Shown here in pieces: positions 36,966 through 45,110 of a DNA stretch of 64,000 bases. The DNA is from Roseomonas alba. Lineage in GTDB: Bacteria > Pseudomonadota > Alphaproteobacteria > Acetobacterales > Acetobacteraceae. A model generated the notes under the pieces. It saw nothing but the letters and a program-made list of their open reading frames with translations, was not told where the DNA came from and ran no database searches. The stretch lies in assembly GCF_019430885.1 (NCBI RefSeq), contig NZ_JAHYBZ010000001.1:434001-498000 (forward strand). The letters run 5' to 3'. How positions within the stretch are numbered: position 1 is the first letter of the stretch; every line of letters begins with the position of its first letter. The translations under genes were made by a program, and so were the position numbers.

Positions 36966-37754
36966 TCAGCCGATCACGCCGAGGCTGCGCACCAGCACAT
37001 AGGCCGCGACGGCCAGGATCAGCCCGCCGAACACCTTGGTCAGCGCGCCGCGCCGCGCGGCCAGCGCCCGCCCGGCCCGCGTGCCGAGCAGGCTGCCCGC
37101 CACGCCGCCCACGATGAACATCGCCGCGAGCGACCAGTCCACCAGCCCCGCCGAGGCGTAGCTGCCCGCCGTCGCCAGGCCGAAGGTCGTCACCGCCACC
37201 AGCGAGGTGCCCACCGCCTGGAGCATCGGCATGCCCGTGGCCAGGATCAGCCCCGGCACGATCAGGAAGCCGCCGCCGATGCCGAAGAAGCCGGACATTC
37301 CACCGACGGCGAGGCCGGTGGCGATGAGCCGCGGCGCGTTCTGCCGGTTCAGGCGCACCTGGCGATCCTCGCCCGGTTCACGCCGGCGCAGCATCAGCAC
37401 TGCGACCACCGCCATCATCACGGCGAAGGCGGTCAGCAGCGCCTGTCCATCCGCCATCTTGCCGAGCTGCGCGCCCACCAGCGCCCCCAGCAGCCCGGCT
37501 GCCGAAAAGGCCGCGGCGCAGGGCCAGCGCACATTGCCCACTCGCGCATGGGTGGCGAGCCCCGCCGCGGCATTCGCCGCCACCGCCACGGCGCTGGTAC
37601 CGATCGCGACATGCGGCAGCGGCACGCCGACGAGATAGACGAGCAACGGCACCGCCAGGATCGACCCGCCCCCGCCCACCAGGCCGAGAGTGAAGCCGAC
37701 CAGGCCGCCGGAACCGGCGCCGAGGATCATCTGCAAGGCGGACAGGGTATGCAT
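36966..37754 (-). CDS. Sulfite exporter TauE/SafE-family permease
   Basis: A 262-residue membrane protein with seven to eight helices. The two TauE/SafE half-repeats begin with LVGFTLGLVGGGGSILAVPLLV and GGMSGFFGIGGGFLIVPGLI. Family members export sulfite or organosulfonates. It follows the BigR-like regulator and the rhodanese gene on the same strand, which matches the sulfide-detoxification arrangement of BigR operons. Confidence 0.9.
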   Translation of the reverse strand: MHTLSALQMILGAGSGGLVGFTLGLVGGGGSILAVPLLVYLVGVPLPHVAIGTSAVAVAANAAAGLATHARVGNVRWPCAAAFSAAGLLGALVGAQLGKMADGQALLTAFAVMMAVVAVLMLRRREPGEDRQVRLNRQNAPRLIATGLAVGGMSGFFGIGGGFLIVPGLILATGMPMLQAVGTSLVAVTTFGLATAGSYASAGLVDWSLAAMFIVGGVAGSLLGTRAGRALAARRGALTKVFGGLILAVAAYVLVRSLGVIG

Positions 37755-37854
37755 GGCAAGGGATCTCCCGCCCGGGGCGGGGCGTGGTCTTTGGCGGGGA
37801 GGGCCAGGGCCCTTCCCCGGTCGACATGTGCGGGGCGGAGACCCCGGGCGCGCC

Positions 37855-38394
37855 CTATGCCGCCGCGTTCAGTGATGCCGCCCGGTTCCACGGCATGGCG
37901 CGCAGCAGTCGCGCCAGGGGGCAGAGGCCGGTCAGGCCAGCGAAGACGAGCCCGGCCCCCATGAATCCCGACACCGCGTAGAACAATGGCGAGACGGTCG
38001 CCCCGAGTACCACGCCCAGCGCGATCATCGACCCCGCGGTGATCTGCACCTGGCGCATCAGTTCGAGCGGCTGCCGGCGGTTCTCGGCGGTGGGCAGACC
38101 GGCGCGCTTCCACGCGTCGAGCCCGCCCGCCACGACATAGGCCTCGATCGGTCCGGCGCAGGCGGCGAGCCGCGCGACGTGACCCGTGGTGCGCGCCCCC
38201 GACCGGCAATGGAACAGCAGCTTGCCGCCTTCGTGCTGCGCCAGCTCCGCCGGATCGAGACGCGACAGCGGCAGGTTCTGCGCGCCGGGAATGCGTTCGC
38301 GGGCGAACTCGTCGGCCTCGCGGACATCGACGAGCAGCGCGCCTTCGTCGCGGATCAGTCGGGCAGCGTGTTCGGGGGTGACGGTCTTCAGCAT
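37855..38394 (-). CDS. Rhodanese domain fused to a YgaP-type membrane domain
   Basis: A 179-residue protein. The rhodanese domain (residues 1-105) has the persulfide Cys in the loop CRSGARTT. Two membrane helices follow (GSMIALGVVLGATVSPLFYAVSGFMGAGLVFAGLTGLC, in pieces), as in YgaP. It would transfer sulfane sulfur at the membrane, feeding oxidation to sulfite for the TauE-like exporter. Its start overlaps the stop of the ArsR-type regulator by seven bases. Confidence 0.9.
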   Translation of the reverse strand: MLKTVTPEHAARLIRDEGALLVDVREADEFARERIPGAQNLPLSRLDPAELAQHEGGKLLFHCRSGARTTGHVARLAACAGPIEAYVVAGGLDAWKRAGLPTAENRRQPLELMRQVQITAGSMIALGVVLGATVSPLFYAVSGFMGAGLVFAGLTGLCPLARLLRAMPWNRAASLNAAA

Positions 38395-38744
38395 GCGTTG
38401 GTCCTTGATGGCGTCGTATCGCCCGGCAGGGAGCAGAACAGGTCGCGGAGCAGGAGCATGACCGCGGCGACGCGGGGATCGGCCAGGCGGTAATGCACCG
38501 TCTGCGCCTTGCGCCGGGTCGCGACGAGGCCATCCTCGCGCAGTCTGGCGAGGTGCTGGGACAGGGCGGGCTGGGAGAGGCCGACTGCCTCGGCCAGTGC
38601 GCCCACGCCCATCTCCCCCGCCTGGACGAGGTGGCAGAGCAGGACGAGGCGGTTTTCGTTGCCGAGCAGCGCAAGCAGCCGCGCCGCATCCGCCGCCTTG
38701 TCCCGCAAGGCCGCAACGGCCTCTGGGGACATGACCGGGTCCAT
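38388..38744 (-). CDS. ArsR-family sulfide-responsive regulator, BigR/SqrR-like
   Basis: A 118-residue regulator. The winged helix is DAARLLALLGNENRLVLLCHLVQAGEMGVGALAEAVGLSQPALSQHLARLREDGLV, described here in pieces. Two cysteines match the reactive pair of BigR and SqrR: one in LVLLCHL and one in RDLFC, which form a disulfide or polysulfide bridge and release DNA. It heads a regulator-rhodanese-TauE operon, as in BigR systems. The ATG at 38744 is preceded by an AT-rich promoter region with a palindrome. Confidence 0.87.
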   Translation of the reverse strand: MDPVMSPEAVAALRDKAADAARLLALLGNENRLVLLCHLVQAGEMGVGALAEAVGLSQPALSQHLARLREDGLVATRRKAQTVHYRLADPRVAAVMLLLRDLFCSLPGDTTPSRTNAC

Positions 38745-38766
38745 GCGTTGCGTTCCCTTGGATAAG

Positions 38767-38788
38767 GACTTTCTATATAATCTAAGTC
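38767..38788. promoter_or_regulatory. Palindromic AT-rich operator/promoter upstream of the BigR-like gene
   Basis: GACTT and AAGTC are inverted repeats around 12 AT-rich bases. The site is the most AT-rich point for kilobases. It contains TATAAT (38776-38781) on the plus strand and TATATAG on the minus strand. A minus-strand promoter TTGCGC-N17-TTATAT overlaps it. It is well placed for autoregulation by the BigR-like protein. Confidence 0.55.
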
Positions 38789-38955
38789 TTATGTTATGCG
38801 CAAGCCCTGCATGCAAGGCAGGCAGGGAGGCGCGATCGGCCACGGAGATTGGCCGCAGCGCCGGCGCGTGAGCCCCGCATTTCCGAGCGGACCGGATGCC
38901 GGCTGCCGCGCCGTGATACCAACGGCCCGATCCGGGCCGCCGGTATCCGCTTTTT
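38788..38955 (+). ncRNA. Candidate small RNA, about 168 nt
   Basis: A perfect -10 (TATAAT, 38776-38781) lies just upstream, and a strong terminator ends the region at 38955. Between them is no convincing ORF. A hairpin at 38837-38855 pairs CGGCCA with TGGCCG around a 7-base loop, CGGAGAT. The -35 is weak (TTCCCT, 17-base spacer). The candidate is divergent from the BigR-like operon and shares its operator, so it could also respond to sulfide. Confidence 0.45.
38915..38955 (+). terminator. Strong Rho-independent terminator without an upstream gene
   Basis: GATACC-AA-CGGCCCG pairs with CGGGCCG-CC-GGTATC, giving 13 base pairs with a 2x2 internal loop and a 3-base apical loop. It is followed by CGC and five T residues. 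The T tract orients it to the plus strand, where no protein gene precedes it. Confidence 0.75.
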
Positions 38956-39171
38956 CATGCCCTCGGACGCGGGGCGCAAACCTCCAGCTTGCTTGCCGTC
39001 CTGCCGCAGGCACGCCTCCGGCGTGACGCCGGACTGCTGGCAGGCCGCATTCCGGGGCACCAGTCAGATTGAGGAGAAAATTGACGGGGAACCCACCGCG
39101 GCCTTGGACCGGTCAGCCGACCGGTCTGCCGGCATAAAGCGGGGCGGGAGGGGCGGCGCTCCTCCCCGGCG

Positions 39172-40335
39172 TCACCGCGCCAGCCAGCGCCGCAGTCGCT
39201 CCGGCGCCGCGACCATCTGCGCTTCCGGCCCGCAATAGGAGAAGCGCAGGAACCGCGTGCCGCGATCCCGGTCGAAGTCGAGGCCCGTCGTTGCGGCGAT
39301 GCCGGCCTTGTCGAGCATCTCGGCGCAGAAGGCGGCGCTGTCGTTGGTCAGGTGGCCGACATCGCACCACAAATAGAAAGCACCATCCGCCGCGGCGATG
39401 TTGGTGAAGCCCGCCTTGGGCAGCCCTTCGAGGAGCGCGGCGCGGCTGCGGGCATAGGCGGCCTTGTTGGCTTCCAGCTCCTCCACGCAGTCCATCGCGG
39501 CCTCGGCGGCGACCTGGGCGATGTGCGGGGCGCTGATGAACATGTTCTGCGCCAGGCATTCGACCGGGCGGACCATATCCTCGGGCAGCAGCAGCCAGCC
39601 GATGCGCCAGCCCGTCATGGACCAGTATTTCGAGAAGGAATTCACCACCACCGCGCTGTCGCTGAAGCCGGCGGCGGAACTCTCCGCGACGCTGCCCCAG
39701 GTCAGGCCGTGATAGATCTCGTCGCTGATCAGGCGCACGTCGTTGGCGTGGCACCAGCGCGCGATGGCGGCAAGTTCCTCCGGCGAGAGCATGGTGCCCG
39801 CCGGGTTGCAGGGGCTCGCGACGATCAGGCCCTGCGGGCGCGGGTCCATCTTCTCCAGCATCGCGATGGTGGGCTGGAAGCGCGTCGTGGCATCGCAGGG
39901 CAGCAGCACCGGCTGCATGCCGAGCGCGGTCAGGATATTGGCGTAGGGCGGGTAGAAGGGCGCGGCCATTGCGACCCGGTCGCCCGGATCGAAGGCAGCG
40001 AGGAAGGCCAGCGGGAAGGCCCCGGAGGCGCCGACCGTCACGGCGATGCGCGCTTCGTCCACCGTCACGCCGTAGCGTTCGCGATAGTGCCGGGCGATGC
40101 GTCCGCGCAGCGACCGCAGGCCGAAGGCCTCCGTGTAGCCCATCGGCGCACCGGCCTGCAGGGCGCGGATCGCAGCCTCGGCCGCGCCGCGCGGAGCGCC
40201 GGTACCGGGCTGGCCGACCTCCATGCGCAGGATGCCGGGCGCGCCCTGCGGCAGGGACGCGGCGCGCGCATTGGCAGCCGCGATCACGTCCATCACCAGG
40301 AAGGGCGGGGCGTCGCCCGCCCGGCCGACCTTCAT
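39172..40335 (-). CDS. PLP-dependent aminotransferase, class I/II
   Basis: A 387-residue fold-type I enzyme. The PLP lysine is in NSFSKYWSMTGWRIGW, and other hallmarks are SPCNPAGT and SDEIYHGL. The N-terminal substrate region (MEVGQPGTGAPRGAA) and the overall layout fit aspartate/aromatic or methionine-type aminotransferases; the substrate is not clear. The start overlaps the stop of the gamma-glutamyltransferase-like gene (ATGA), so the two are probably co-transcribed. Confidence 0.92.
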   Translation of the reverse strand: MKVGRAGDAPPFLVMDVIAAANARAASLPQGAPGILRMEVGQPGTGAPRGAAEAAIRALQAGAPMGYTEAFGLRSLRGRIARHYRERYGVTVDEARIAVTVGASGAFPLAFLAAFDPGDRVAMAAPFYPPYANILTALGMQPVLLPCDATTRFQPTIAMLEKMDPRPQGLIVASPCNPAGTMLSPEELAAIARWCHANDVRLISDEIYHGLTWGSVAESSAAGFSDSAVVVNSFSKYWSMTGWRIGWLLLPEDMVRPVECLAQNMFISAPHIAQVAAEAAMDCVEELEANKAAYARSRAALLEGLPKAGFTNIAAADGAFYLWCDVGHLTNDSAAFCAEMLDKAGIAATTGLDFDRDRGTRFLRFSYCGPEAQMVAAPERLRRWLAR

Positions 40336-41714
40336 GGCGCGAAGGAACCCGCGGCGACGCCGCCGCCGCGCGGATCGGCGGCCGCGACGCAGCTCTGGTT
40401 CCCGCCGGGCATGTAGGCGGGGCAGGACAGCACCAGGCCGCGGCCCGGTTCGGGGATGGCGGCGAAGCCGCTGTCAAAGGGCTGCCGGCGCAGCGCCGTC
40501 GCCAGCATCGTCGCCGCGGCAATGCCCGCCGCCTGCTGCCCCGTGCCCGCCGAGGCCATGCGGAAGCTGCGCAGGTCGCGATTCGTCACCATGCCCACGG
40601 CGAGCGGCGCCGGCGGCACCGTGCCCATGTTCGGCGCGGCGGCGAGCAGCACGCCGGTGCCCTCGACCACCCGGCCCGTGCCGAACAGGTTGTTCATCGA
40701 GAAGGTGCAGGCCACCGCATCGCCCGCGGAATCCATCGTCAGCAGCCCGGCGCTCGCACCCGACATCATGGCGCCGCCGCCTGGCGCGCCGCCCGCCTGG
40801 ATGGCCTGGAAGGCGGCTGCGGTGCCCGCGGACCCATCGGCGCCCGCGGGCAGGAAGAAGGCGATGTCGGTGCCGACCGGCACGCGCACCGGGTCCTGGA
40901 CCTCGGCCAGCGCGGCGCGCATCTCGGCGTCGGTCAACCCGCCGCCGGCCAGAAGGGACGCTTCCTCGAGCCGCTGGGACAGCCCGCCCTGATAGAGTTC
41001 GCCGACTCCGCCCGAGCGCATCTGCGCGAGCGTCGCGCCGAGGTCGAGTTGCGTCAGCCGCTCGCCGCCGCGCAGCGGCCCGCCGCCCGGGGCGCCGAAG
41101 ACGCGGCGCGCCTGCGGGTCGTTCAGCAGCGGGGCGGCAACGACGGCGAGGTCCTCGGCCAGCGCGGCGCTGACCTCGGTGCCGAAGCGCGCGAGATCCT
41201 CGGCGGGGCGGATGAGCTGTTCGAAGCGCAGCCGGCCCCCGCGGGTGTGCAGCAGGAACAGCCCGCGCGCCATGAGCGGAATCGCCGCCGGCCGGTCGGT
41301 GCCTGGGGGCAGCGCCGCGCTGCGTCCGCCGGCGGGGAAGGAGACGGCGACGACCTGCCGCAGCCTCTGGTTGTAGACGAGGCAGGCTCCACCACCACCG
41401 ATCCCGGCACGGGAGGGCAGGGTGACCGACATGGCGAAGGCCCCGGCCACGGCCGCATCGACCGCCGTGCCGCCGGAGGACAGGATCTCGCGCGCCACCA
41501 GCGCGGCGCGGGGCTCGTCGGCTACGGCGCCGCCGAGGAAGCCGGTGACATAGCCCGGCGTGCCGATCGGCACCGTCGGGGTCCGGCTGCCGCCGAACCA
41601 GGAGCAGCCGGACAACATCGCCGTGGCGGCCAGCAGCCAGGCGGCGCGGCGGCGCGGCCGGCCCGCTGCGGGCTGGCAAGGGGCGCTGACGGTCCTCGGA
41701 GTGCTGGTCTTCAT
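40332..41714 (-). CDS. Gamma-glutamyltransferase-like lipoprotein with an altered nucleophile
   Basis: A 460-residue protein, shorter than the usual 530-580. The N-terminus is a lipoprotein signal (LLAATAMLSGCSW, lipobox LSGC), so it is membrane-anchored. Family motifs include SSGGTAVDAAVAGAFAMSV and VACTFSMNNLFGTG. In alignment, the autoprocessing Thr of TTH-x-SVVD falls on Ser in GASAGLLTMD (near residue 321), and the following Thr-His become Ala-Gly. Self-cleavage and transferase activity are therefore uncertain; Ser might still serve as nucleophile. The gene is coupled to the aminotransferase. Confidence 0.82.
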   Translation of the reverse strand: MKTSTPRTVSAPCQPAAGRPRRRAAWLLAATAMLSGCSWFGGSRTPTVPIGTPGYVTGFLGGAVADEPRAALVAREILSSGGTAVDAAVAGAFAMSVTLPSRAGIGGGGACLVYNQRLRQVVAVSFPAGGRSAALPPGTDRPAAIPLMARGLFLLHTRGGRLRFEQLIRPAEDLARFGTEVSAALAEDLAVVAAPLLNDPQARRVFGAPGGGPLRGGERLTQLDLGATLAQMRSGGVGELYQGGLSQRLEEASLLAGGGLTDAEMRAALAEVQDPVRVPVGTDIAFFLPAGADGSAGTAAAFQAIQAGGAPGGGAMMSGASAGLLTMDSAGDAVACTFSMNNLFGTGRVVEGTGVLLAAAPNMGTVPPAPLAVGMVTNRDLRSFRMASAGTGQQAAGIAAATMLATALRRQPFDSGFAAIPEPGRGLVLSCPAYMPGGNQSCVAAADPRGGGVAAGSFAP

Positions 41715-41877
41715 GCCGGTGTCGCTCACATCCTCTGCTCCGCGGCCACAGGGACCGCATTCCGCATCACGCATCCCAAGGGCGGGGCCATAGACGCCTT
41801 CGCCACGGCCGGCAACCGCATCATGGCCGGAATGGCGGGTCGGGACGCCAGGGGGCGCGATTATGGCGCGCGCGGAG

Positions 41878-42141
41878 CGGGGAAGGGCTCTGCCCTCCCC
41901 CGGACCCCCACCCGCCAAAGGCCACAGGGCCTTTGGAAGCCGATACCTGGCGCCGGGCGCGGCGTTCGTTTCGGGATATCGAAGGGCGCGCAGCGCATGG
42001 TGCCGGCATGATTCGCGACGCCGGGCACGAAGCGGGCGTTTCACGGCGGCCGGACCCCCGCGCAGGGCGGCAGGTGACGGTTTCCAAAGGCCCTGTGGCC
42101 TTTGGCGGGGTGAGGTTTGGAGGGGGGCAGGGCCCCTCTCC
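41878..42141. repeat. Paired inverted double-hairpin element, copy 5
   Basis: The left arm (41878-41954) has GGGGAAGGGCTCTGCCCTCCCC, the inner hairpin AAAGGCCACAGGGCCTTT and a tail with CCTGGCGCC. The right arm (42071-42141) begins CAGGTGACGG, has AAAGGCCCTGTGGCCTTT and TGGCGGGGTGAGGTTTGG, and ends GGAGGGGGGCAGGGCCCCTCTCC. The core is about 115 bases, and only the GCACGAAGC part of the shared block can be seen. It lies in the divergent gap between the GGT-like and DsbA-like genes, so it is not restricted to 3' ends. Confidence 0.8.
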
Positions 42142-42325
42142 ATTCCCGCCATCCGCCATATCCTGGCGCCTGCGGGCGGATCCGCATTCCCTTCAGGGCC
42201 CTGGTCCTCACGCGCATGGGGCTCGACCCCGGGCGTAACCGGGTCCATCTGCTGCGGCGAATGTTGAGCCGGGCCCCGGCCGCGCGCATGGTGGCGCGGC
42301 GGCGGTTTCGCGCCGGGAGTGCTGC

Positions 42326-43060
42326 ATGCGTCGTTCCTTCCTGCTGGCCGCGGCCGGCACCCTGTTCGCGGGCCGCGCCATGGCCCAGGCCTTCACCGAG
42401 GCCCAGCGTGCCGAGATCGTCGAGATCCTGCGCGATGCCCTGCGCCGCGACCCGACCATCCTGCGCGAGGCCTTCGGCGCCCTGCAGGCTGCCGAGGAGC
42501 GCGACCGCGAGGACGCTCAGCGCGGCGCCATCGCCGCCCACCGGCAGGAGCTGTTCGGCGTCGCCACCGACCCCGTCCGCGGCAATCCGCGCGGAGATGT
42601 GACCATCGTCGAGTTCTTCGACGCGCGCTGCCCCTACTGCAAGCGGCTGCATGCCGAGATGAAGCCGCTGCTCCAGCGCGACCGGAACATCCGTGTCGTG
42701 ATGAAGGACCTGCCCATCCTGGGGCCGCAGAGCGTCGTCGCCTCCCGCGCGCTGCTCGCGGCGCAGCGCCAGGGCAAGTATCCCGAGCTCTATGACGCGC
42801 TGATGAGCCTGCGCGGCGAGCCGACCGATGCCGTGATCCGCGCCGAGGCGGGGCGGGTCGGCATCGATGTGGACCGCATGTGGCGCGAGAAGGACGACCC
42901 GGAGATCCAGCGCCGGCTCGATGCCAACATTGCGCTGGCCCGCACATTGCGCATCGAGGGCACGCCGGCGCTCGTCGTCGGTGATACGCTGATACCGGGT
43001 GCTGTGCCGGTCGCGCAGCTCGAACAGATCATCGCGGAGGAACGGCAACGCCGGGGATGA
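42326..43060 (+). CDS. Exported DsbA/ScsC-like disulfide oxidoreductase
   Basis: A 244-residue protein with a signal peptide (RRSFLLAAAGTLFAGRAMAQA). A helical segment (about 23-75) with LREAFGALQAAEERD resembles the N-terminal oligomerisation region of ScsC/BcfH-type proteins. The thioredoxin domain has the redox motif CPYC in FFDARCPYCKRL and the cis-proline in IEGTPALVVG. It would act as a periplasmic disulfide oxidase or isomerase. The stop overlaps the next start (ATGA). Confidence 0.88.
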   Translation: MRRSFLLAAAGTLFAGRAMAQAFTEAQRAEIVEILRDALRRDPTILREAFGALQAAEERDREDAQRGAIAAHRQELFGVATDPVRGNPRGDVTIVEFFDARCPYCKRLHAEMKPLLQRDRNIRVVMKDLPILGPQSVVASRALLAAQRQGKYPELYDALMSLRGEPTDAVIRAEAGRVGIDVDRMWREKDDPEIQRRLDANIALARTLRIEGTPALVVGDTLIPGAVPVAQLEQIIAEERQRRG

Positions 43061-43878
43061 GCGGAACGGCCTTCATCTGCGCCACCTGCGGCACGCAGCA
43101 CGCGCCCTCGGCGGCACCGCCCGCCGCCTGCCTGATCTGCGAGGATCCGCGGCAATGGGTGCCGGCCGCGGGCCAGGCCTGGACGACAATGGAGGCCTTG
43201 GCGCGCCGCCACGCCATCGGCTGGCGGGAGGTCGCGCCGGGGCTGCTCGGCCTCGGCGTCTTCCCCGATTTCGCGATCGGGCAGCGCGCGCTGCTGGTCC
43301 GCACGCCGGCGGGCAATGTGCTGTGGGATTGCGTCGCGCTGCTCGACCCCGCGACGGTCACGCTGGTCAAGGCGCTGGGCGGGCTGACGGCGATCGCGAT
43401 CAGCCACCCGCATTTCTACACCAGCATGGTCGACTGGGCGCGGGCCTTCGACTGCCCCGTGCTGCTGCATGCCGACGACCGGCGCTGGGTGATGCGGCCC
43501 GACCCCGCGATCCGATTCTGGGAGGGCGAGACGCATGACGTCCTGCCCGGCATCACGCTGCATCGCCTGGGCGGGCATTTCGCCGGCGGCACCATCCTGC
43601 ATCGTGCCGAGGGCGCGGGCGCGATCCTGACCGGCGACATCGCTTCGGTCGCGCCGGACCGCAAGCACGTCTCCTTCATGTGGTCCTTTCCCAACTGGGT
43701 GCCGCTGCCGGCCGCCGAAGTGACGCGCATGGGCGCGCGGCTCGATGCGCTGGCATTCGATGCCATCTATGGCGGCTGGTGGGACCGCGTGATGGCGACC
43801 GGCGGCAAGGCGGCGATGCGTGCGAGCGTCGCGCGCTACGTCGCCGCGGTGACCGGGCCGGCGCCGCTCGCGCCGTGA
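43057..43878 (+). CDS. Metallo-beta-lactamase-fold hydrolase with an N-terminal zinc ribbon
   Basis: A 273-residue cytoplasmic protein. Residues 1-30 form a rubredoxin-like knuckle pair (CATCGTQH and CLICEDP). The hydrolase domain follows, with a reduced metal motif SHPHFYTS (usually HxHxDH), GGHFAGGTIL and the Asp in ILTGDIASV. The third and fourth ligands of the first motif are therefore unusual. The N-terminal knuckles suggest a protein-protein or electron-transfer role. It is coupled to the DsbA-like gene. Confidence 0.85.
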   Translation: MSGTAFICATCGTQHAPSAAPPAACLICEDPRQWVPAAGQAWTTMEALARRHAIGWREVAPGLLGLGVFPDFAIGQRALLVRTPAGNVLWDCVALLDPATVTLVKALGGLTAIAISHPHFYTSMVDWARAFDCPVLLHADDRRWVMRPDPAIRFWEGETHDVLPGITLHRLGGHFAGGTILHRAEGAGAILTGDIASVAPDRKHVSFMWSFPNWVPLPAAEVTRMGARLDALAFDAIYGGWWDRVMATGGKAAMRASVARYVAAVTGPAPLAP

Positions 43879-43983
43879 CCGGCGTGGCGGGGCGTGCCGC
43901 GGCGCGGCGGGATCCTGGCCACCCGCCAAGCCGCGCGGGGGAGGATTGACCGAGCGGTATCGAAACCGGTGCAGGACGTCGGA

Positions 43984-44012
43984 TTGGACGCGGGGCAGCA
44001 GCCGTATAGACT
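43984..44012 (+). promoter_or_regulatory. Candidate promoter of the aspartoacylase-like gene
   Basis: TTGGAC (43984-43989) and TAGACT (44007-44012) are 17 bases apart, within a 208-base gap that holds no gene. The site is about 75 bases before the next ATG. The match to the consensus is moderate. Confidence 0.3.
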
Positions 44013-44086
44013 GCAACCGTGGCGCACATGTTTGATCGTTGCTCTCATCTGCTGCACCGCGCGACGGCGTCGCGCAGGGTCATCGC

Positions 44087-45067
44087 ATGAGCGGCGGGTC
44101 GGGCGTCTGGCCCTGGTCCATCACGCCGCCGATCGTCCCGGTGAACATCCCCGTCCCGGACCTCGCGCCCTGGCTCGCCGGCAATAGCGGGATCCCGGGC
44201 ATCTGGACCTTTGCGGCGGCGCAGCCCGGCCCGCATCTCGCGATCAGCGCCATCGTGCATGGCAATGAGATCGCCGGGGCCACCGTGCTGGACCGCTGGC
44301 TGCGCGCCGGCATCCGCCCGGCCCGCGGAACACTGAGCCTGGTCTTCGTGAACCTTGATGCCTTTGCGCAGTTCGATCCCGCGAATCCGACGGCGTCGCG
44401 CTTCCTGGACGAGGACATGAACCGGCTCTGGGACGTCGATACGCTGGAGGGCAAGCGGCGATCCTCGGAACTGCGCCGGGCGCGGGAGCTGCTACCCTTC
44501 CTTGAGACGGTGGATCTGCTCGGCGACCTGCATTCCATGCTGTGGGATTCCGATCCGCTGATCCTGGCGGGCGAGACGGAGAAGGCGGCGCGGCTCGGCA
44601 TGGCGGTCGGCGTGCCGCCGCTGGTGGTGTCGGATGCCGGCCATGTCGGCGGGCGCCGGATGATCGACCATGAGCTCTTCTCCGATCGGGCCACGGCACG
44701 CGCGGCGGTGCTGATCGAGGCCGGGCTGCATTGGGAGCCGAGCACCGTCGCGCGCATGGAACTCGCCGCGGCCCGGCTGCTGCGTCATGCGGGCATGGCG
44801 ATGCCCGGCCAGGAGCTGGTCGAGGATGGTGATCTGCCGCGGCCGCGCCGGGCCCGGGTCACGCGCACGGTGACGGTGCGCAGCCGGTCCTTCGCCTTCC
44901 TGCGCGACTTCCGCGGCGGCGAGGTGATCCCCCTGCGCAACACGCTGATCGCCATGGATGGGGAGGAGGAGATCCGCACCCCGCATGACAACTGCCTGCT
45001 GATCATGCCGACGCCGATCGTCCATCGCGGACATACGGCGGTGCGGCTGGCGCAGTTCATCGACTGA
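44087..45067 (+). CDS. Succinylglutamate desuccinylase/aspartoacylase-family (M14-like) enzyme
   Basis: A 326-residue zinc-dependent amide hydrolase. Zinc ligands are in VHGNEIAG (His, Glu) and GDLHSML (His). The C-terminal beta-rich domain has RTVTVRSRSFAFLRDFRGGEVIP. Such enzymes cleave N-acyl amino acids. The start ATG at 44087 excludes a weak 16-residue extension. It stands alone between a promoter-like site and a convergent hypothetical gene. Confidence 0.87.
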   Translation: MSGGSGVWPWSITPPIVPVNIPVPDLAPWLAGNSGIPGIWTFAAAQPGPHLAISAIVHGNEIAGATVLDRWLRAGIRPARGTLSLVFVNLDAFAQFDPANPTASRFLDEDMNRLWDVDTLEGKRRSSELRRARELLPFLETVDLLGDLHSMLWDSDPLILAGETEKAARLGMAVGVPPLVVSDAGHVGGRRMIDHELFSDRATARAAVLIEAGLHWEPSTVARMELAAARLLRHAGMAMPGQELVEDGDLPRPRRARVTRTVTVRSRSFAFLRDFRGGEVIPLRNTLIAMDGEEEIRTPHDNCLLIMPTPIVHRGHTAVRLAQFID

Positions 45068-45110
45068 CGGGACGTCGCGCGGTGATCCGGGGGCGGCAAG
45101 CGCCCTCCGC

